DNA of 64,000 nucleotides from Augochlora pura (lineage: Eukaryota; Arthropoda; Insecta; Hymenoptera; Halictidae), in NCBI RefSeq assembly GCF_028453695.1, contig NC_135781.1, positions 372,001 through 436,000 of the forward strand, given 5' to 3'. Shown here one piece after another: positions 35,301-47,500 of this stretch. Below the pieces are notes generated by a model that saw nothing but the letters and a program-made list of their open reading frames with translations, did no database searches and had not been told where the DNA came from. Position 1 is the first letter of the stretch. Every line of letters starts with the position of its first letter. A program made the translations under genes and the position numbers.

Positions 35301-36154
35301 TATCCATTACGTAATGAATTAATAAAAACAGACTTAATAGGATATTAACTTTTATCGCGGTACCCCACTCTTCGCGTGCTATTGCGAGCTATATAAAGCG
35401 TTAATACGCGATAAAGGTTGAAGGGAACGCTTAAAGACGAAATACCTTTTTCGTAGTATCGAGGAGAAGCCTAGGGCTCGGAACACGCTTTCGTGACAGG
35501 CACGAGTCGTGCCAGCAGAATGCTCCAAATATAAACAGATTTCTCACATTAATATTAACTTATAGTTGTAGCAAAACCTCAAAGGGCAATTTTCACCGTC
35601 TTAATCGGCTAGGCCCTTTTCGACCGATTCCATTGCGCGAAATCTTTCGGCGCAGCTCGCGAGCCGGCGGCACTGACAATTAGCGATCATTTGCAGAAAT
35701 TTCCGCGGAAGAAAAGCTTGATGGACATCAGGCCGGCGTACAACTGTCTTCGTAAGCACGTAAGTACAATTTCAAACAAAGCCAAGTAATGATGCCGTCG
35801 CGCGAACCGAAAGTGCATTTCGTTGTTTTGCACAAGAGTTTTCGCCACGGAGATCCCGTCTTCCTTGCGACAATGCAATTCGAATAAATGCTCGATTGCT
35901 TTCTCATTTCTAGCTGCGGCAGACCGACGTGTTCCACGAGAAGACCAAGAAAATGGTGGGTCTCCTCTTTAGTTGCAAATCCCCCCTCCGTATCTCAAAT
36001 CTCTGATCTCAGATCTCGGATTTCGAAAGTAAACTTAATAGGCAGTTTTTTGTTTCGGCAGCTGCGCAAGGAGCTTCTGGAGCTCGAGATCCTGAACAGT
36101 AGAATCAAGTGCATCAACAAGCTGGTGCAGTCGGAGGTGCAGAAGCTCGAGTAA
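32297..36154 (+). CDS. Small single-pass membrane protein with C-terminal coiled coil, unknown family
   Basis: Proposed exons are 32297-32311, 32986-33108, 33677-33739, 35697-35759, 35914-35955 and 36062-36154, giving 132 residues. Every junction is phase 0 and has standard GT-AG signals, so the last five exons are strongly linked. Residues 6-25 are charged, 26-48 form one hydrophobic span (YGVVTLLAWVMGIIVLVCSV core), 49-102 are polar and basic (KFPRKKSL at 68-75), and 103-132 form a Leu/Glu-rich amphipathic helix, LRKELLELEI onward, ending KLE. A type II or III single-pass protein with a cytosolic coiled coil is a guess. I do not recognise the family. The start is uncertain: the frame stays open upstream to an acceptor at 32206, so the first listed exon may be part of an internal exon. 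Confidence 0.7.
32432..32480. repeat. GC-rich pentanucleotide array (CGCGT/CGCGC)n
   Basis: About nine pentamers mixing TCGCG and CCGCG, in the first identified intron of the membrane-protein gene. Confidence 0.8.
32986..33108 (+). CDS. Membrane-protein gene: exon with the transmembrane segment
   Basis: Forty-one codons, phase 0. The acceptor has a good branch-point-like CTAAC about 20 bases upstream and TTGCTTCCAG; the donor is GTG|GTGAGT. It encodes IQKIALADSKLRRAF and a roughly 21-residue hydrophobic run. Confidence 0.75.
33261..33286. repeat. Pentanucleotide array (GCCTC)n
   Basis: Five copies, in an intron of the membrane-protein gene. Confidence 0.85.
33516..33596. repeat. Minisatellite, nine copies of (C/A)CCTATTTT
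   Basis: Nine tandem 9-bp units: one CCCTATTTT, three ACCTATTTT, then five CCCTATTTT. It lies 80 bases before the acceptor of the next membrane-protein exon and forms a polypyrimidine-rich intron stretch. Confidence 0.85.
33677..33739 (+). CDS. Membrane-protein gene: 63-base exon
   Basis: Twenty-one codons in phase 0, from CGGTTCCAG to AAG|GTATAC, encoding CLKTSPAYERDFLELHMEAE and a Lys. The codons are GC-ending, unlike the flanking introns. Confidence 0.7.
33758..33894. mobile_element. TA-flanked MITE with CAGGSTGTYCC ends
   Basis: CAGGCTGTCCC on the left and, inverted, CAGGGTGTTCC on the right, with TA on each side; 133 bp between the TAs. It starts only 18 bases after the splice donor of the membrane-protein exon 33677-33739. 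A lone related end (TACAGGGTGTCC inverted) occurs near 46546-46557. Confidence 0.55.
35697..35759 (+). CDS. Membrane-protein gene: second 63-base exon, basic
   Basis: Twenty-one codons in phase 0, from ATTTGCAG to CAC|GTAAGT, encoding KFPRKKSLMDIRPAYNCLRK and a His. The alternative donor eight bases earlier would break the frame. Confidence 0.7.
35914..35955 (+). CDS. Membrane-protein gene: 42-base microexon
   Basis: Fourteen codons in phase 0, from TCATTTCTAG to ATG|GTGGGT, encoding LRQTDVFHEKTKKM. Confidence 0.68.
36062..36154 (+). CDS. Membrane-protein gene: terminal exon, coiled coil
   Basis: Thirty codons plus TAA, from TTTCGGCAG. LRKELLELEI then NKLVQSEVQKLE has heptad-like leucine spacing and strongly GC-ending codons. 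Confidence 0.75.
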   Translation: MRKELLELEILNSRIKCINKLVQSEVQKLE

Positions 36155-36441
36155 ATCTTTCGACAACGTTAGGAGTCGCTCTTAGCGATCCAAGAGCAAT
36201 ATTAATGCAAGATTGATCCGACGAATTTTTTCACAGTCGATTTTTAAAAGTTTTCGTTTCGAAAAAAAAAGTCGATCTTCGGCATCGAAAGATAAAACGA
36301 CGAACGCGTTACTAATTACCGAAGCAGCCCCTCTCTTAATCGCTCGCTATAAAGTCGCGAATATTGTATTTTCAGCAATCGTTGCGTGCAGAGCCTAAAT
36401 GTTGAATTATTCAAATTCTCCGCAATATTAAGCAATTCGAT

Positions 36442-36447
36442 AATAAA
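36442..36447 (+). terminator. Candidate poly(A) signal of the membrane-protein gene
   Basis: AATAAA about 290 bases after the stop codon; positional inference only. Confidence 0.4.
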
Positions 36448-36619
36448 CCCGGTTGTATTTAACTAGCCCAGGTTATTGCTCATAAATTGCATTAACGTTG
36501 ATCTCATGGGATTTATCGTTATCTCTCGTTTAGTATTTATCGAGAATCTAGGACACGGTTAAAAGCCGAATTTTACCGAATTCTAATTAGAACCTGGATA
36601 GTCGAAAGTCGGGCGTGTT

Positions 36620-36639
36620 ACGCGCGCGCGCGCGCGCGC
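36620..36639. repeat. (CG)n tract
   Basis: Ten CG dinucleotides with strong Z-DNA potential, about 470 bases after the membrane-protein stop. Confidence 0.9.
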
Positions 36640-39600
36640 CTATTGTAAATGTAGCTAACTCTAAATTACGGAGGCTCCGTGTACGGCCTTGTTCGATTTG
36701 TCATAATGGCGTCGATAATGCGTGTTCCGATTCGCTGGCACCGCTGTTGCTACAGGTGTAAGAAAGATGCACGCTCGCTGCACGTTCACGGAACCCCCGA
36801 ATCGTAAAACAATTTTCTGGTCGTAACGGTCAATTCGGCCCGCTCGGCGTGCAATTTATAATGTAATTGTAAGCATTGCGCGACTAATGATGAATGCATT
36901 GATCACGTCTAACAATTAAATTCTCCCGAATCGCTTTTGTTGATTACTAATCAAAATTGTTGATTATTCAATGAGTATAATCTCCCGCTCGTGCCTTAAT
37001 TGTTTGCTAAAAGGGATCGCAATCGATAACCGCTAACCGTGTTACGTTAGATTCGCTCGTTCGCGACTTAACCTATTCGTTTTTCATCCTAATCGCAGCG
37101 GGTACATGTAACGATACATACAAATGTCGTCCACGATATTTTGCCGTATTTCATCCACTTTCCGCTTTTCTCAGCGTTCTCGAACAAATGCTCCGAAACA
37201 ATGCTCGAGAGTAATCACGATTCCGCGTTCTTGTTCCCGACCTTGATCCCGGATTCTCCGGTTCTTTGCCCAGCTCGTCATATTTTTAACGAAGCGCGGC
37301 CCTTTAACGCGCTAATGGACGGGATATATCAGCCAGATAAGATACGCGATGTTCATTCAGTTTGTCGCGGGGAACGTCGCGTGACAACTTAACTCGGTGT
37401 TCAGCGCCGCCGCCGCCGCCTCCTTTGCCGCCTCCTCTGCCATCGCCGCGTTTAAAGGAATTCATCGCAAGAAACGAACCGACCGCAGGAAAAAGAGAGA
37501 TTTTACAACGCGATAATCACGAAAGTCTACGAGCGAGGGAGCGAGAGGAAGCGAACGCTCGCCGCACCGCGCCGCGCCGCGCCGCGCCGAAATTAGATTA
37601 AAACAATTAAAAGTGGTCCCGCTGAAAGGGACAAGATTCCCATCTTGTTAATTAGGATGAACTCGGGGAAATTTACGCGTCTCTCAAGATACATCGCGAA
37701 TTTGAAACGTAACTCTCGTCGGCCCGGGTTTAAAAGCAGTCTGGAAAGTTTCCTGCCGGCAACAAAATACGAAACGCCGAGCCGACGAGCCGCCACGGCA
37801 GCGATCGCGGCCGCGTCGAGATAATGTTGCACTTATAACTGCACTTCGTCGTTCGCGACCGCCGACGGGAGCGTCAGACATCGCGTCGATCCCGCGGCGA
37901 TTCTTTTCCATTAGCCCAACGACTCTGCTAATTCGATAATTTGCGCGCGTTAAAGGACTCGCGCGGGACAATACTTGGCCGACGAGTTTGATTGCGTCCG
38001 CAAATAAAATAGCGCGCCGTACCGTAAAAGTTAACAAGTGTTTCGCTGATTACCATGCTAATTGGGATTATTCGATTGCAGGGTTTATCCGACAAGTTTC
38101 CCCCTGCGGAAATTAAAACGGGGACTTTTCCTTGAGGTATTGGCTCCTTTGTTATCGATTGTTCCACTTTGTTCCTACGACCAAGTAGAGGCGGCTCTCT
38201 CCGGCTCGAGGGACCGGCTAAAAGAACAAAATGTTAACGCTCGGCCAACCGAACGGGGAGATCTCCCAGTTTTAAATTGAACCGTTTCATGACCGAATTC
38301 AGACATTTTTATTTCCACGCTAATCAACATTATAATTTTTGTATTTTATTGAAATCTTTACGAAGTACGAATCTGGACGAAATTTTAACTTCAACTCTAA
38401 CTTTAACTCGACAGCGTTGGAAATCGGAAGACCCTGTAGCGTTGAATTGTTCGGATTTTATAGGAATTATTGCAAACTTATAGCAATTGTGGCACGCGAA
38501 TGCGACGTCGAAAAGTAAAATATTGCGATCTTTTCGTTATAATACAGCAGCAGACGGGCGATAGAAATCCTTTTCAGGCTGTACGTATTCGCGGCGCAAA
38601 GGTTTAAAGGCGTAAAGGCGTGCGAGCGTGTGCACATCCGAGACCCGGTTCCAAAAAACACCGAAATTTTCTCTGTCTAAGCGATTTCGGTCCGGGATCA
38701 GGATATTTTTGCAGCCGACTGTACGTCCACGGTTGTATCGGGCAACCAAGGGTTTCGACCATTTGTCTTTCCACCATTTTGCAGAAGCCACACCGGGGAT
38801 GTTTCCATAGCTTGTATTTTCTAACGAAGAGAACAATTTGAATTCATAATAATGACCAGGAATACCTCGTTCAAAGTATTTTGCGGCCGTTCTACGTATG
38901 TATTCAGGTAGATGTATTCGCAATGGACATTACACGTCCCTCAACCATTTCGAACAAGTTGGACATTAGCAAAGTTGCTTGCAAGTATAAAGCTGTTGTA
39001 ATTCTTAGAGTAATAATTATGATTGAAAATGTGAAAAATATTCGCGGATTAGAGGATCTCAGTCGGCCATTTAAAATATATTTTCTATCGAAAACGCTGT
39101 CATTTTCTAATATATTAAATATTAACCAGGTTATATCTGAAAAGTTTACCGCTGGATTAATTATTAATTCTGCGATATCTCGTTTGAAAAAAGAAAAAAG
39201 ACTTGGCCCAGTTTCGAGATAAATGGTACATATAATTAATAAGCAGAACACAGGCAAGAGATATAATAAATAGAATGAAAGCTCGCAGGCAAGTATCGGA
39301 TGATTTTCCGTTCCCAGAAGATTTTGTAGAGCAAGCTACAAAACCGGCGGGGGCGGGGGCGGGCTCGAGCAAACACATACTCGCAGTCTTCTGGCAGACT
39401 AAATTCAATACGCATTCATGAAAATCAAACAATTCTATATGTAAAATTCATTGCATCAGGTTTGATCAATATGCTTAAAAACAAACAGCGCGGTGGATGC
39501 GTTTGTGCGAGAAGCGCTTGGGTATCATTCGGTTATTGGCCAAGCTTGAGATCAATAAATATACCAGCCACAGCCACAGCTGCATCTACAGCCACGGTGT

Positions 39601-41388
39601 ATTGTGCTTGCAACTTTATATTTCCAATTTGTTCGGAACACGTTTCTAATTGTTTTACGTTCCTCGGGATCGAGTCGTTCCACTTCTCGTTCGGGAACTT
39701 CCGAGCTCCCCTAGTTCGCGAACAAACGTTCGCTCCGCCTAAGGTGTTTTATTAATATGCATCTCTCTGGAGGCAAATCTGCGCAAACGTTTCAGACACG
39801 GCCGAAACGTATTATATATCATGACCCATTGATTCGTCCGCGGCGAAACAATGGCCGGCGGCGTTACAATGTAATTAACCAAATACAAACGCGTTCGATA
39901 AATACTTGCGTCAACTTGTTACGCGGAAAATGTTATGCGCTGTGGCGCTGGCCCTCGTAATATTCGTAATCAAAACTCGACGAGTACCTATCAATAAATT
40001 AATTGCCAGGTCAAAGCAGAGACGTCACGACTCGCAAGAAACGTCGATGCGACGATACCTTTTATATTTTTACATCACAAAGGAATATTTGGCGACAGCA
40101 AGTTTGTCCTCGATTTCGATCGATTCAATTTTATACTATATTATACGTCGAATTCAATTGTCTGTGTTTTACATTTTATCGATGTTAATTGATTGGCTGG
40201 GCACGCGTATATGAAGCGACGCAACGGTATCCGCAATTTGGTAAACGAATTTAATGGATAACTAAATTTCAAGTAAACACGTTTACATGTGTTGCTGCGA
40301 CGTAGACGAACCTGACCGCGCCGTACAGAGTGCTTCGTTAACTTGCCGTTGGCTCGAGGATACGTTTAATCAACAAGAAATCAGGAACCGACGATCGTAA
40401 AAATAATCGACGTTATATATCTTTTTGGGGGGAATTCGTTTCCAAGCGTTTATCGAACGATCGCCGATTCTATAGTTACTTTCAAGTTTGGATGACGCTC
40501 GCAAAATGCAAACCGCGCGCCGCCTGGAAATCTTTGATCGACCGTGCACGCGTGCACGAACTCCGCGAATCAACTTCTGCGTTTACCGGGCATGCATAAT
40601 TCATTCGCGCGTTTGACGTATGTAATAATAGAAACAATGGAACAACAGAGGCCACGGTAACGCGACAGCAATAACTCATAGTTGTCCCTGTGTGCATAAC
40701 TCCTCGGGTTCGGGCTATCTTTTGAGACGCCGCGCCGCCACCAACGGCTGTGTTGATTAATCAAACCGAATAATCTGGTCGAACCGAGTTCAAATAATAG
40801 AGGCTCTTCTCCCCTCTTGCAACCACGAGTTCGGCCACAATCCTTGAAACCGATTCTACGCGGAACATTCAGACCTAACAAAAAACATACAATTCACTTT
40901 TATTATATTTATTATATATTTTTACAAACATCGCGAAAGCTTATTATTAGCATTATTATTTATCGTACCCTTTCACCTCGAATAATCGACTTTTCTGCTC
41001 TCTCTCATTCAGAGCTCCAAAATTCTCTAACTCGCGGGGGGTTGTGCTATAGTTATGCTCCTCGGTGTAGGTTGCAGTGGTACGCGAGGGTTGCCGGAAT
41101 TTATTCTATCGCATTAAAGCGGGACCGTGTTATGGGATGCGGCGTCGCAGGAGAGGGTTGGCTGTATTTAAAATGTGTACCAATGAGTACCGTAGAGCGT
41201 AAGAAACGGTCGGCGAATAAGAAATAAATCTGTCGGCAGCGTAGACTCGTACGCGAAGGGAACTAGGCGGAACACAGCGCCGCAGCCGGCAGCACGAAAA
41301 AGAATAACTAGTCGTCGAATAACAGGGACCGAATAGAGCCGATGCTCTTTACACGCGACTCCATCTACGTTCGTTTAAAAATACAGGC

Positions 41389-41480
41389 AATCCCCGTATA
41401 ACATGGTATTCGTCCAACACGGTTTTCCTCTAACACGGTTACCGGAATTGGGGAGACCCCGACCATATAACACGGCCCTT
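41389..41480. repeat. Degenerate AACACGGT repeat segment
   Basis: Four imperfect copies of (A/T)AACA(C/T)GGT occur in about 80 bases (for example CCAACACGGT, CTAACACGGT, ATAACACGG). It reads like a remnant of a dispersed repeat family rather than a microsatellite, since spacing varies. Confidence 0.45.
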
Positions 41481-42971
41481 GCGCTGAAAGAAAGCCGGCT
41501 GAACACGAAGGAAGCGCTTTGCGAAATGCGTCGGGTAACGCGGCAACGAATTTATAAGGATCTCCCTAGCGCAAATAATTCCTAAAGATCTCGCCTAGGG
41601 GCGCAAGTAAGCGCCAGTTAACCCTTCGCGCTGCAATCTCTTTCGCAGCCGCGCTGCTTAACGCTTGTCCGTGGCTAATAAATTCTTAGGCGAGCCGGAT
41701 AATTTATATCTGTTGTTTAACTGCATTTACTCCGATGTCGAAACACGCTCGAATAACATGCATATTTGACATAGACCGTGTTCCAAATTTTCACGAGTCT
41801 TCCAGCTAGCTGCAGCACACATATGTATACGATTGCTTTTCTTAATTTTTTTTCTTCCAATAAAAATTCAAACCCCTACGGAGGGCTTTTATTTTAAACT
41901 TACCTAAATTTAATTTACCATTATTATTTATTTTTTTATTTTAGAAATATTGACTGCCCCACTTTTGGGACATTTTTGTAGATATAAAAAACCTATTACA
42001 ATATGTTAATATAATATATTATAAATTACAATATATGTATTTGTGTTTTAAAAATAAGAGAACAATGGGGTGGATATTGGGTTAAGCAAATTGAAATACT
42101 CCTCGTGTCTTTCTCGTATTTCTACGCGATAAGTGGAGAAACTCCGCAGCCTAGTAATGTTACACTGCGGATATACCCGGCGTAAGTAGAAACAGCGAGT
42201 AGCAGTCGGACACATTAAACCGTCGCAATAAATTCTACTCGCTGGCGTGCAGGGCTAATAAAAATTTCGCAGATTTTATAATATCCCCTGGAAAGAAGCG
42301 CGAGGATATTACATATTACAAATGCGATCTACCGATCATTTATATTTTTCATCGAAAGAAACATCGCACGTTGGAATCGCGCCGCCCGCTGTCCCGTGAA
42401 CGAGAAAATCAATTGACCGCGACGGTAATGATTACACGTGGACTTTCTTCGCTTCTAACCTAGAGCTATGACTTCTTCAAATCATTGGAGCGATCAACAA
42501 ATATTTCATTCGTTCCAATAGTCTGGAGAAGTTCTAATTAGAATATCCGCTGCCCAGTGTTTGAACATATTAAATAACGTAATTTTCAAAGCGTTGAACA
42601 AGTAGGTTGAATACAAAAATCAATGTAGCAAACAGTCTTTTATTTTCCACCTGATTTGAATCGCGAAGGCACCGGACAATTTATTTTGCCTTTTTCGATC
42701 GTTATCGCTTCTACCGAGTTGAGTCGCGTTAGTTACCGACGAGGTCTCGCAGAGAAAGGACATATTTTACACCTGTCTTAAATAAATAAAGGTACTGATT
42801 GAAAGTTGAAATTGTGAGAAATATTAAGTTATTCCCATAATTAATTTGAATTGTAATAAAATGAGTTCGTCACTTCACAATACTTCACGACCGACGACTG
42901 TACGACTGGAATTGCTAACCTCCTTGCATCGCTACTAATTTCTACGTCGCATCTGCGCCACTTTCTCGTTC

Positions 42972-42998
42972 TGTCGTCGTCGTCGTCGTCGTCGTCGA
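42972..42998. repeat. Trinucleotide repeat (GTC)n
   Basis: Nine copies; responsible for the poly-Asp and poly-Arg ORFs on the minus strand. Confidence 0.9.
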
Positions 42999-44511
42999 TG
43001 AGACGGTTTTCTTTCGAAAATGTGTAGAAGACAACGACGCACCTCGCACGTAGGAACGCGCATGGCGGATGGGTGAAATTCGGTGGACAGCATCGGCGAG
43101 ACGCATGGCGCAGAAGACTCGGCACTCGGGGGTGGCTTTCGTCGTCTCGGAACGAACACGGTGGCAGAGATCCCGGGACCGGGCGCGCATGCGTCAACCC
43201 CGGGGCTGATTCGTTCGGCTTTTTTTTTTGTAGTTGCAGCCTCGCAGCTGGTTGCGAAATGTAGATGTCGCTGGTGGTACCATCAAAATCGCAGCCCTCG
43301 CCCGCCCCTCTTGTCGTCATCTATTTTCATTCAGCCCCTTCGCCTCCTGCTCGAGCTGGCCGACGAGCCGGTCGACCGCCTCTGGCGCAGAAATTGAACC
43401 ACGGTTACGTGGTGCACGAGAACAGGGTCTTTGCTCCCGTTTAATATTTCAAGCAGTCCATTGGCTGCCTTGAGCATCGACATGCGCCTTGCCTTCGGCT
43501 CGCCTTCGTCCTCGTTACGTCAAACGGGCCGACGCGCGACGCGACTCGACGCGACGCTCAAAATTCCGAGGCCGATGATTATCCACTTAGGGACCCGGTG
43601 CCAATATATCGATACACGAAAATACGAAAAATCGATCGGCCGTCGACGCCGTCGCGTCCCCTCCGCCCCTCGTCCCCCCGTCCGTCCCTCTGTCCCACCG
43701 TCGCCTAGACTTTCACACGCGAGTCGACTTTATGGGAGCCAACAGCTCGCCCAGAAAATATACACCGTCGGCCAAAAATTTCGTCTTTGTCGCGTTCGTG
43801 GAACCCTTCGATCCATGCGTTAAATGAAAAATTCTTCAAGTTCATTGCAAGCCACAAAAATTAGATGGAAATATTTTGCTCCTTAAAATTGTAATAAGTT
43901 GACAATAATGTAGCAATACCCTCGAATACTTTCATCGATCCTGCAATTTTATAACGTATAAACAACAGATGTAATAATTATAGAAAGTATAACAATATAA
44001 ATCACCAAATATCCGTGGCATTCGGTTCCTCGTGCTCTGCCAAGCAAAGTCTGCGTAACGGCGTATCCTTCTCTGGTCGATAGCAACATCTGGCCTTATA
44101 CTTTTGACTGCTACCTGTATAAGCAGATATTTTCGTCCCGATCATACGGGCTATCGGAACAACGATAACGCGCATCCTCGCGTATTCTACTCAGTTTTTA
44201 ATGCGAGCGCGTCTCGGAGCCGTATTGTTTCGTGCCCGCAGTTTGCTTCTCGTTCTTTTATTTACAGTTCCCCGCGCATTCTGTTCGGTTTGCTGCCTCG
44301 CGAACTAGCATATTCTCTTTCCGGGAGAAAGTACGCCAAGCATCGGCGGATAAGTTGATTATTTCGGTTTCGGCTCGAAGATGGATCCGAAGGGATCGAA
44401 CTTCTGTATTGGGAAGTTCGAGCCGGAAAACTCGCCGATAATCATTGTATTAACTCTCTATAGTCCGACGTTGATTTTATGGGAATATAGGACCGCAACT
44501 TCTAGATTTAC

Positions 44512-44545
44512 ACTCTCCTCCAAAAGTATTGGGACAGTCATGGGA
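44512..44545 (+). repeat. Lone Tc1/mariner-like terminal repeat
   Basis: After a TA the sequence reads CACTCTCCTCCAAAAGTATT then GGGACAGTCATGGG, resembling Tc1-family ends of the type ...CCAAAAGTATTGGGACA. No inverted partner was found nearby. Confidence 0.4.
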
Positions 44546-47500
44546 AATAAAATAAATTTAAGAAACCGATAGGATGTTGTTATCATTTATTCAATTTATT
44601 TGAAAGTTAATTTTACGAAATTGTAACAAATACATGTACAGTAAAAACCAAGATAGAATCAACGATTTTAAAACAGTATCATTTTTTTAAAACTGGTCTA
44701 GGTGATTTGATCTTTTTTTTTAAATATTAGAGGGACCAGCACATTGTACATACCTTTTACATTACAATAAAGATAAAATCAGTCTTATAAAATAAAATGA
44801 TACACGATTCTGAGCATACCGAGCTATATTTTCGTGCGATAAAGCCACCGCGCTGTTCGAGTGGTGGTATTGGCAGTGTTCGCAGTCATCGAAATCAAAA
44901 TCAGCGGCTGTTTCGCTGTCATAGTCCGCTACTCGTGTCGGCTTTCAGGGATTTCTTGCCGCGCGAAATGTTTTCCTTGGCACTCTGCCCGAATCACTGA
45001 CCGATTCCCGAAATGAAATGAACCCAGTTCTGTATGCAATTAAAAGCGTTTTGTTTCATAACTAAATGGCATGCTAGAGCAGTCTTTCGGAATTAATCTT
45101 TCTCCTTGCAGAGAAAGTCGGAGTGGCATCTACGCGTGTTAAGCGAATCAAACTATGGAAACTGTAGGACAATTGCCAGAGTCTAAATTCTAGCACGATG
45201 AAAAGACCTTTTCGGCATTTTTACTATAATTTTCCATAAAAGATTTTCCATGGTTTCAGCAACTTTCGAACGAAAAAATATGAAATCGGCGAGGGCGATT
45301 TGCTCGGCAAGGATGGCGTTTGGGGCGTGCTCTAATTTAAAGCGTTACAGTGGATGCCAATAGCTGACGGTGGCGGACCTCGAGGAAAGGTTCGAGAAGA
45401 GGAAGAGTTCTGTTGAATATTTCGAAAGAGAGAATGCAAATTTAATGCGTCGGTTGGCGCCGCGAAATAGACCTCGCGCGATTGCGATTACGATTACGAT
45501 TACGGGTCGCGCGACGCGCAACTCGATAAGCCTCTCGCAGGGTACAATCGATTGTAGCCGAAGCTTGTTGTTTATGCAAGTGTCGGTACGTTACCACGCC
45601 AATAGCCTGGTTTTCAAAGTGTCCCGTCCCGCGCTACTCTGCTGCCTCGCAATAACGTACGATTACTCTGCCGTGCGACTTGGCCGAGCAGCGAAACCCA
45701 AAAACCGGTGTGTGCGTGTATGTGTGTGTGTCTCTCTCTCTGGAACGACGCTCTTCGCACGTGCGAACTTTTCAGCAACTTTCTCTATAACGCCGAAATA
45801 TATCGCGTTTCTGGCATGACTACCGCGAAGGACTTCGCAGTAGCGCGGTCTGCGCAATATTCTACGGAACAGCGTCATCGTTATAGAGATCTGATTATTC
45901 CAGGGCCAAAGTGCGGTCGCGCGTTCCAGGATTAAGCTGAGGAAATATTGTTCTACACGCGTCGTTCGAGATCTCTGGAAAAATTAGAAAAATATATTAG
46001 ATCGTCGCGCGATACTCCTCGTTTTTCACCTAATCGCTGAAGTGAAATTATACCAAGGGTTAAAATGCATTTGATTGTCTCGTTTCTCTTGAAAAATGAT
46101 TCGACGCAAAAGTTTGATTACTTCGTTCGCAGGTGACAATAAGTCGAAAGAGTTCCGACTATATGTATACGGAACGGTATATCGAAGCTAGAATTTTAGG
46201 TAAGGTGTCGATAGTGTAAAAATAAATTATCGGGCGAATATTTTAAGGAATCGACCTCCGACCTACCTCCGGCAGCAAAGGTTCTTACGTGCTTAAGATC
46301 AACTGGTCTCAATAATTCAACGGTGTTCCGTATGGAATATTCGCTGGCCGGGAAGACCGAAGCACGTTCCCGGGCTGAGATTCGAATTTTCGAAATTCCG
46401 TTATCCGCGTACGTCGATCTGATTGTAATTCTCTATTCTTAAACGTCCGCTGATTCATTTATTTTATTACTAGACCGCGGATTTCCCGCATTTCCAGCTA
46501 AAATCAATAGATGAAATATCAAATTCGGATTGCAAGATATTTTTAGGACACCCTGTATATAAGATATATAATGATCGGTCGAGAGGTGATTTTGGGGGCA
46601 GAGAACACGTCCATCCGCATCTTCGGCGGACAATAGACTGAACAATAAACTATGTATTCCCGATGTGGAGGAATGAAAGAATGAAAACGGGACTGTATTG
46701 TTTGCTTTGACAGAGAAACGCCAGGTGGAACACGTTAAGCGATCATTGTTGTGATTATTATTGCGTAACGTGTGGTAATATCAGCCTGCAATACGTATCG
46801 ATGAATGCTTTAAATTTAATCATGCTGTATAAAATGATAAAAAATAAAATGTAGGTATTTCCTTGCAAATATATATCTTACTTGGTTCTATATACTATAT
46901 AATACATATAATATATATGATATATAATATACAATGTAATATAAAGGTTCGCGTATGCACGTTTTTGCGACAAAGCGGCGCCGAGTAGCTGCTAGGCAAC
47001 ATCCGGCTTGCCTTATAGAATGCAAAGGGTTAAATTTACGCGCGATTGCATCGACGGTAGGTTCGACGCATCTCGATCGCTCGCCTCGGCTATTAGCAAC
47101 GTCGCTTCATTCTCCGGCGTGCATAACTCTGAAAAGCTGGGGAGCGGAGGGGCGCTCGCGCAAAGATAAGTTCGCGGCAACGATATCGCGCAATACGTTT
47201 TCGAAATTAGACACCGGGCGAGTAGCCCCGCAACGCGACCACGCGCGCAGTTTTTCTTTTCCCAGGAAAAAAAAGCAACATTATTTCCGCGTGTACCGTT
47301 GGAATTGCCGGGAGCAAAAAAGTGTGCCTAATCAAATTTTACCGCGTCCCTGGAACCGCCGTAATCAGGTTGATTCGCGAATCCGGCCGGAGATACGGGC
47401 GGAGACCGAGTTATTCTCGATGAACTATGCGGCTTTTAAATTGCTAGATTTCGCAGTCAGGCCGGCGTTCGGGAACGCCGTGCGTCGCCTCGCCTCGCCT

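Larger units (their letters stand above)
36155..41388. other. Gene-poor stretch downstream of the membrane-protein gene
   Basis: After the presumed 3' UTR there is a (CG)n tract, a GCCGC pentamer array at 37568-37589 and a 128-codon minus-strand open frame at 38537-38923 (noted in findings). No gene supported. Confidence 0.5.

Noticed and set aside
37099..37392. 98-codon open block after a TAATCGCAG acceptor-like site
   Set aside because: No recognised motif, no donor, and no matching upstream exon.
42841..43320. 159-codon minus-strand ORF with poly-Asp
   Set aside because: Poly-Asp is the (GTC)n microsatellite and the rest lacks any motif.
45370..45819. Frame beginning ADLEERFEKRKSSVEYFERE, coiled-coil-like
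   Set aside because: Starts at a GTG, soon turns into repeat-derived Ile/Thr runs, and has no splice partners.
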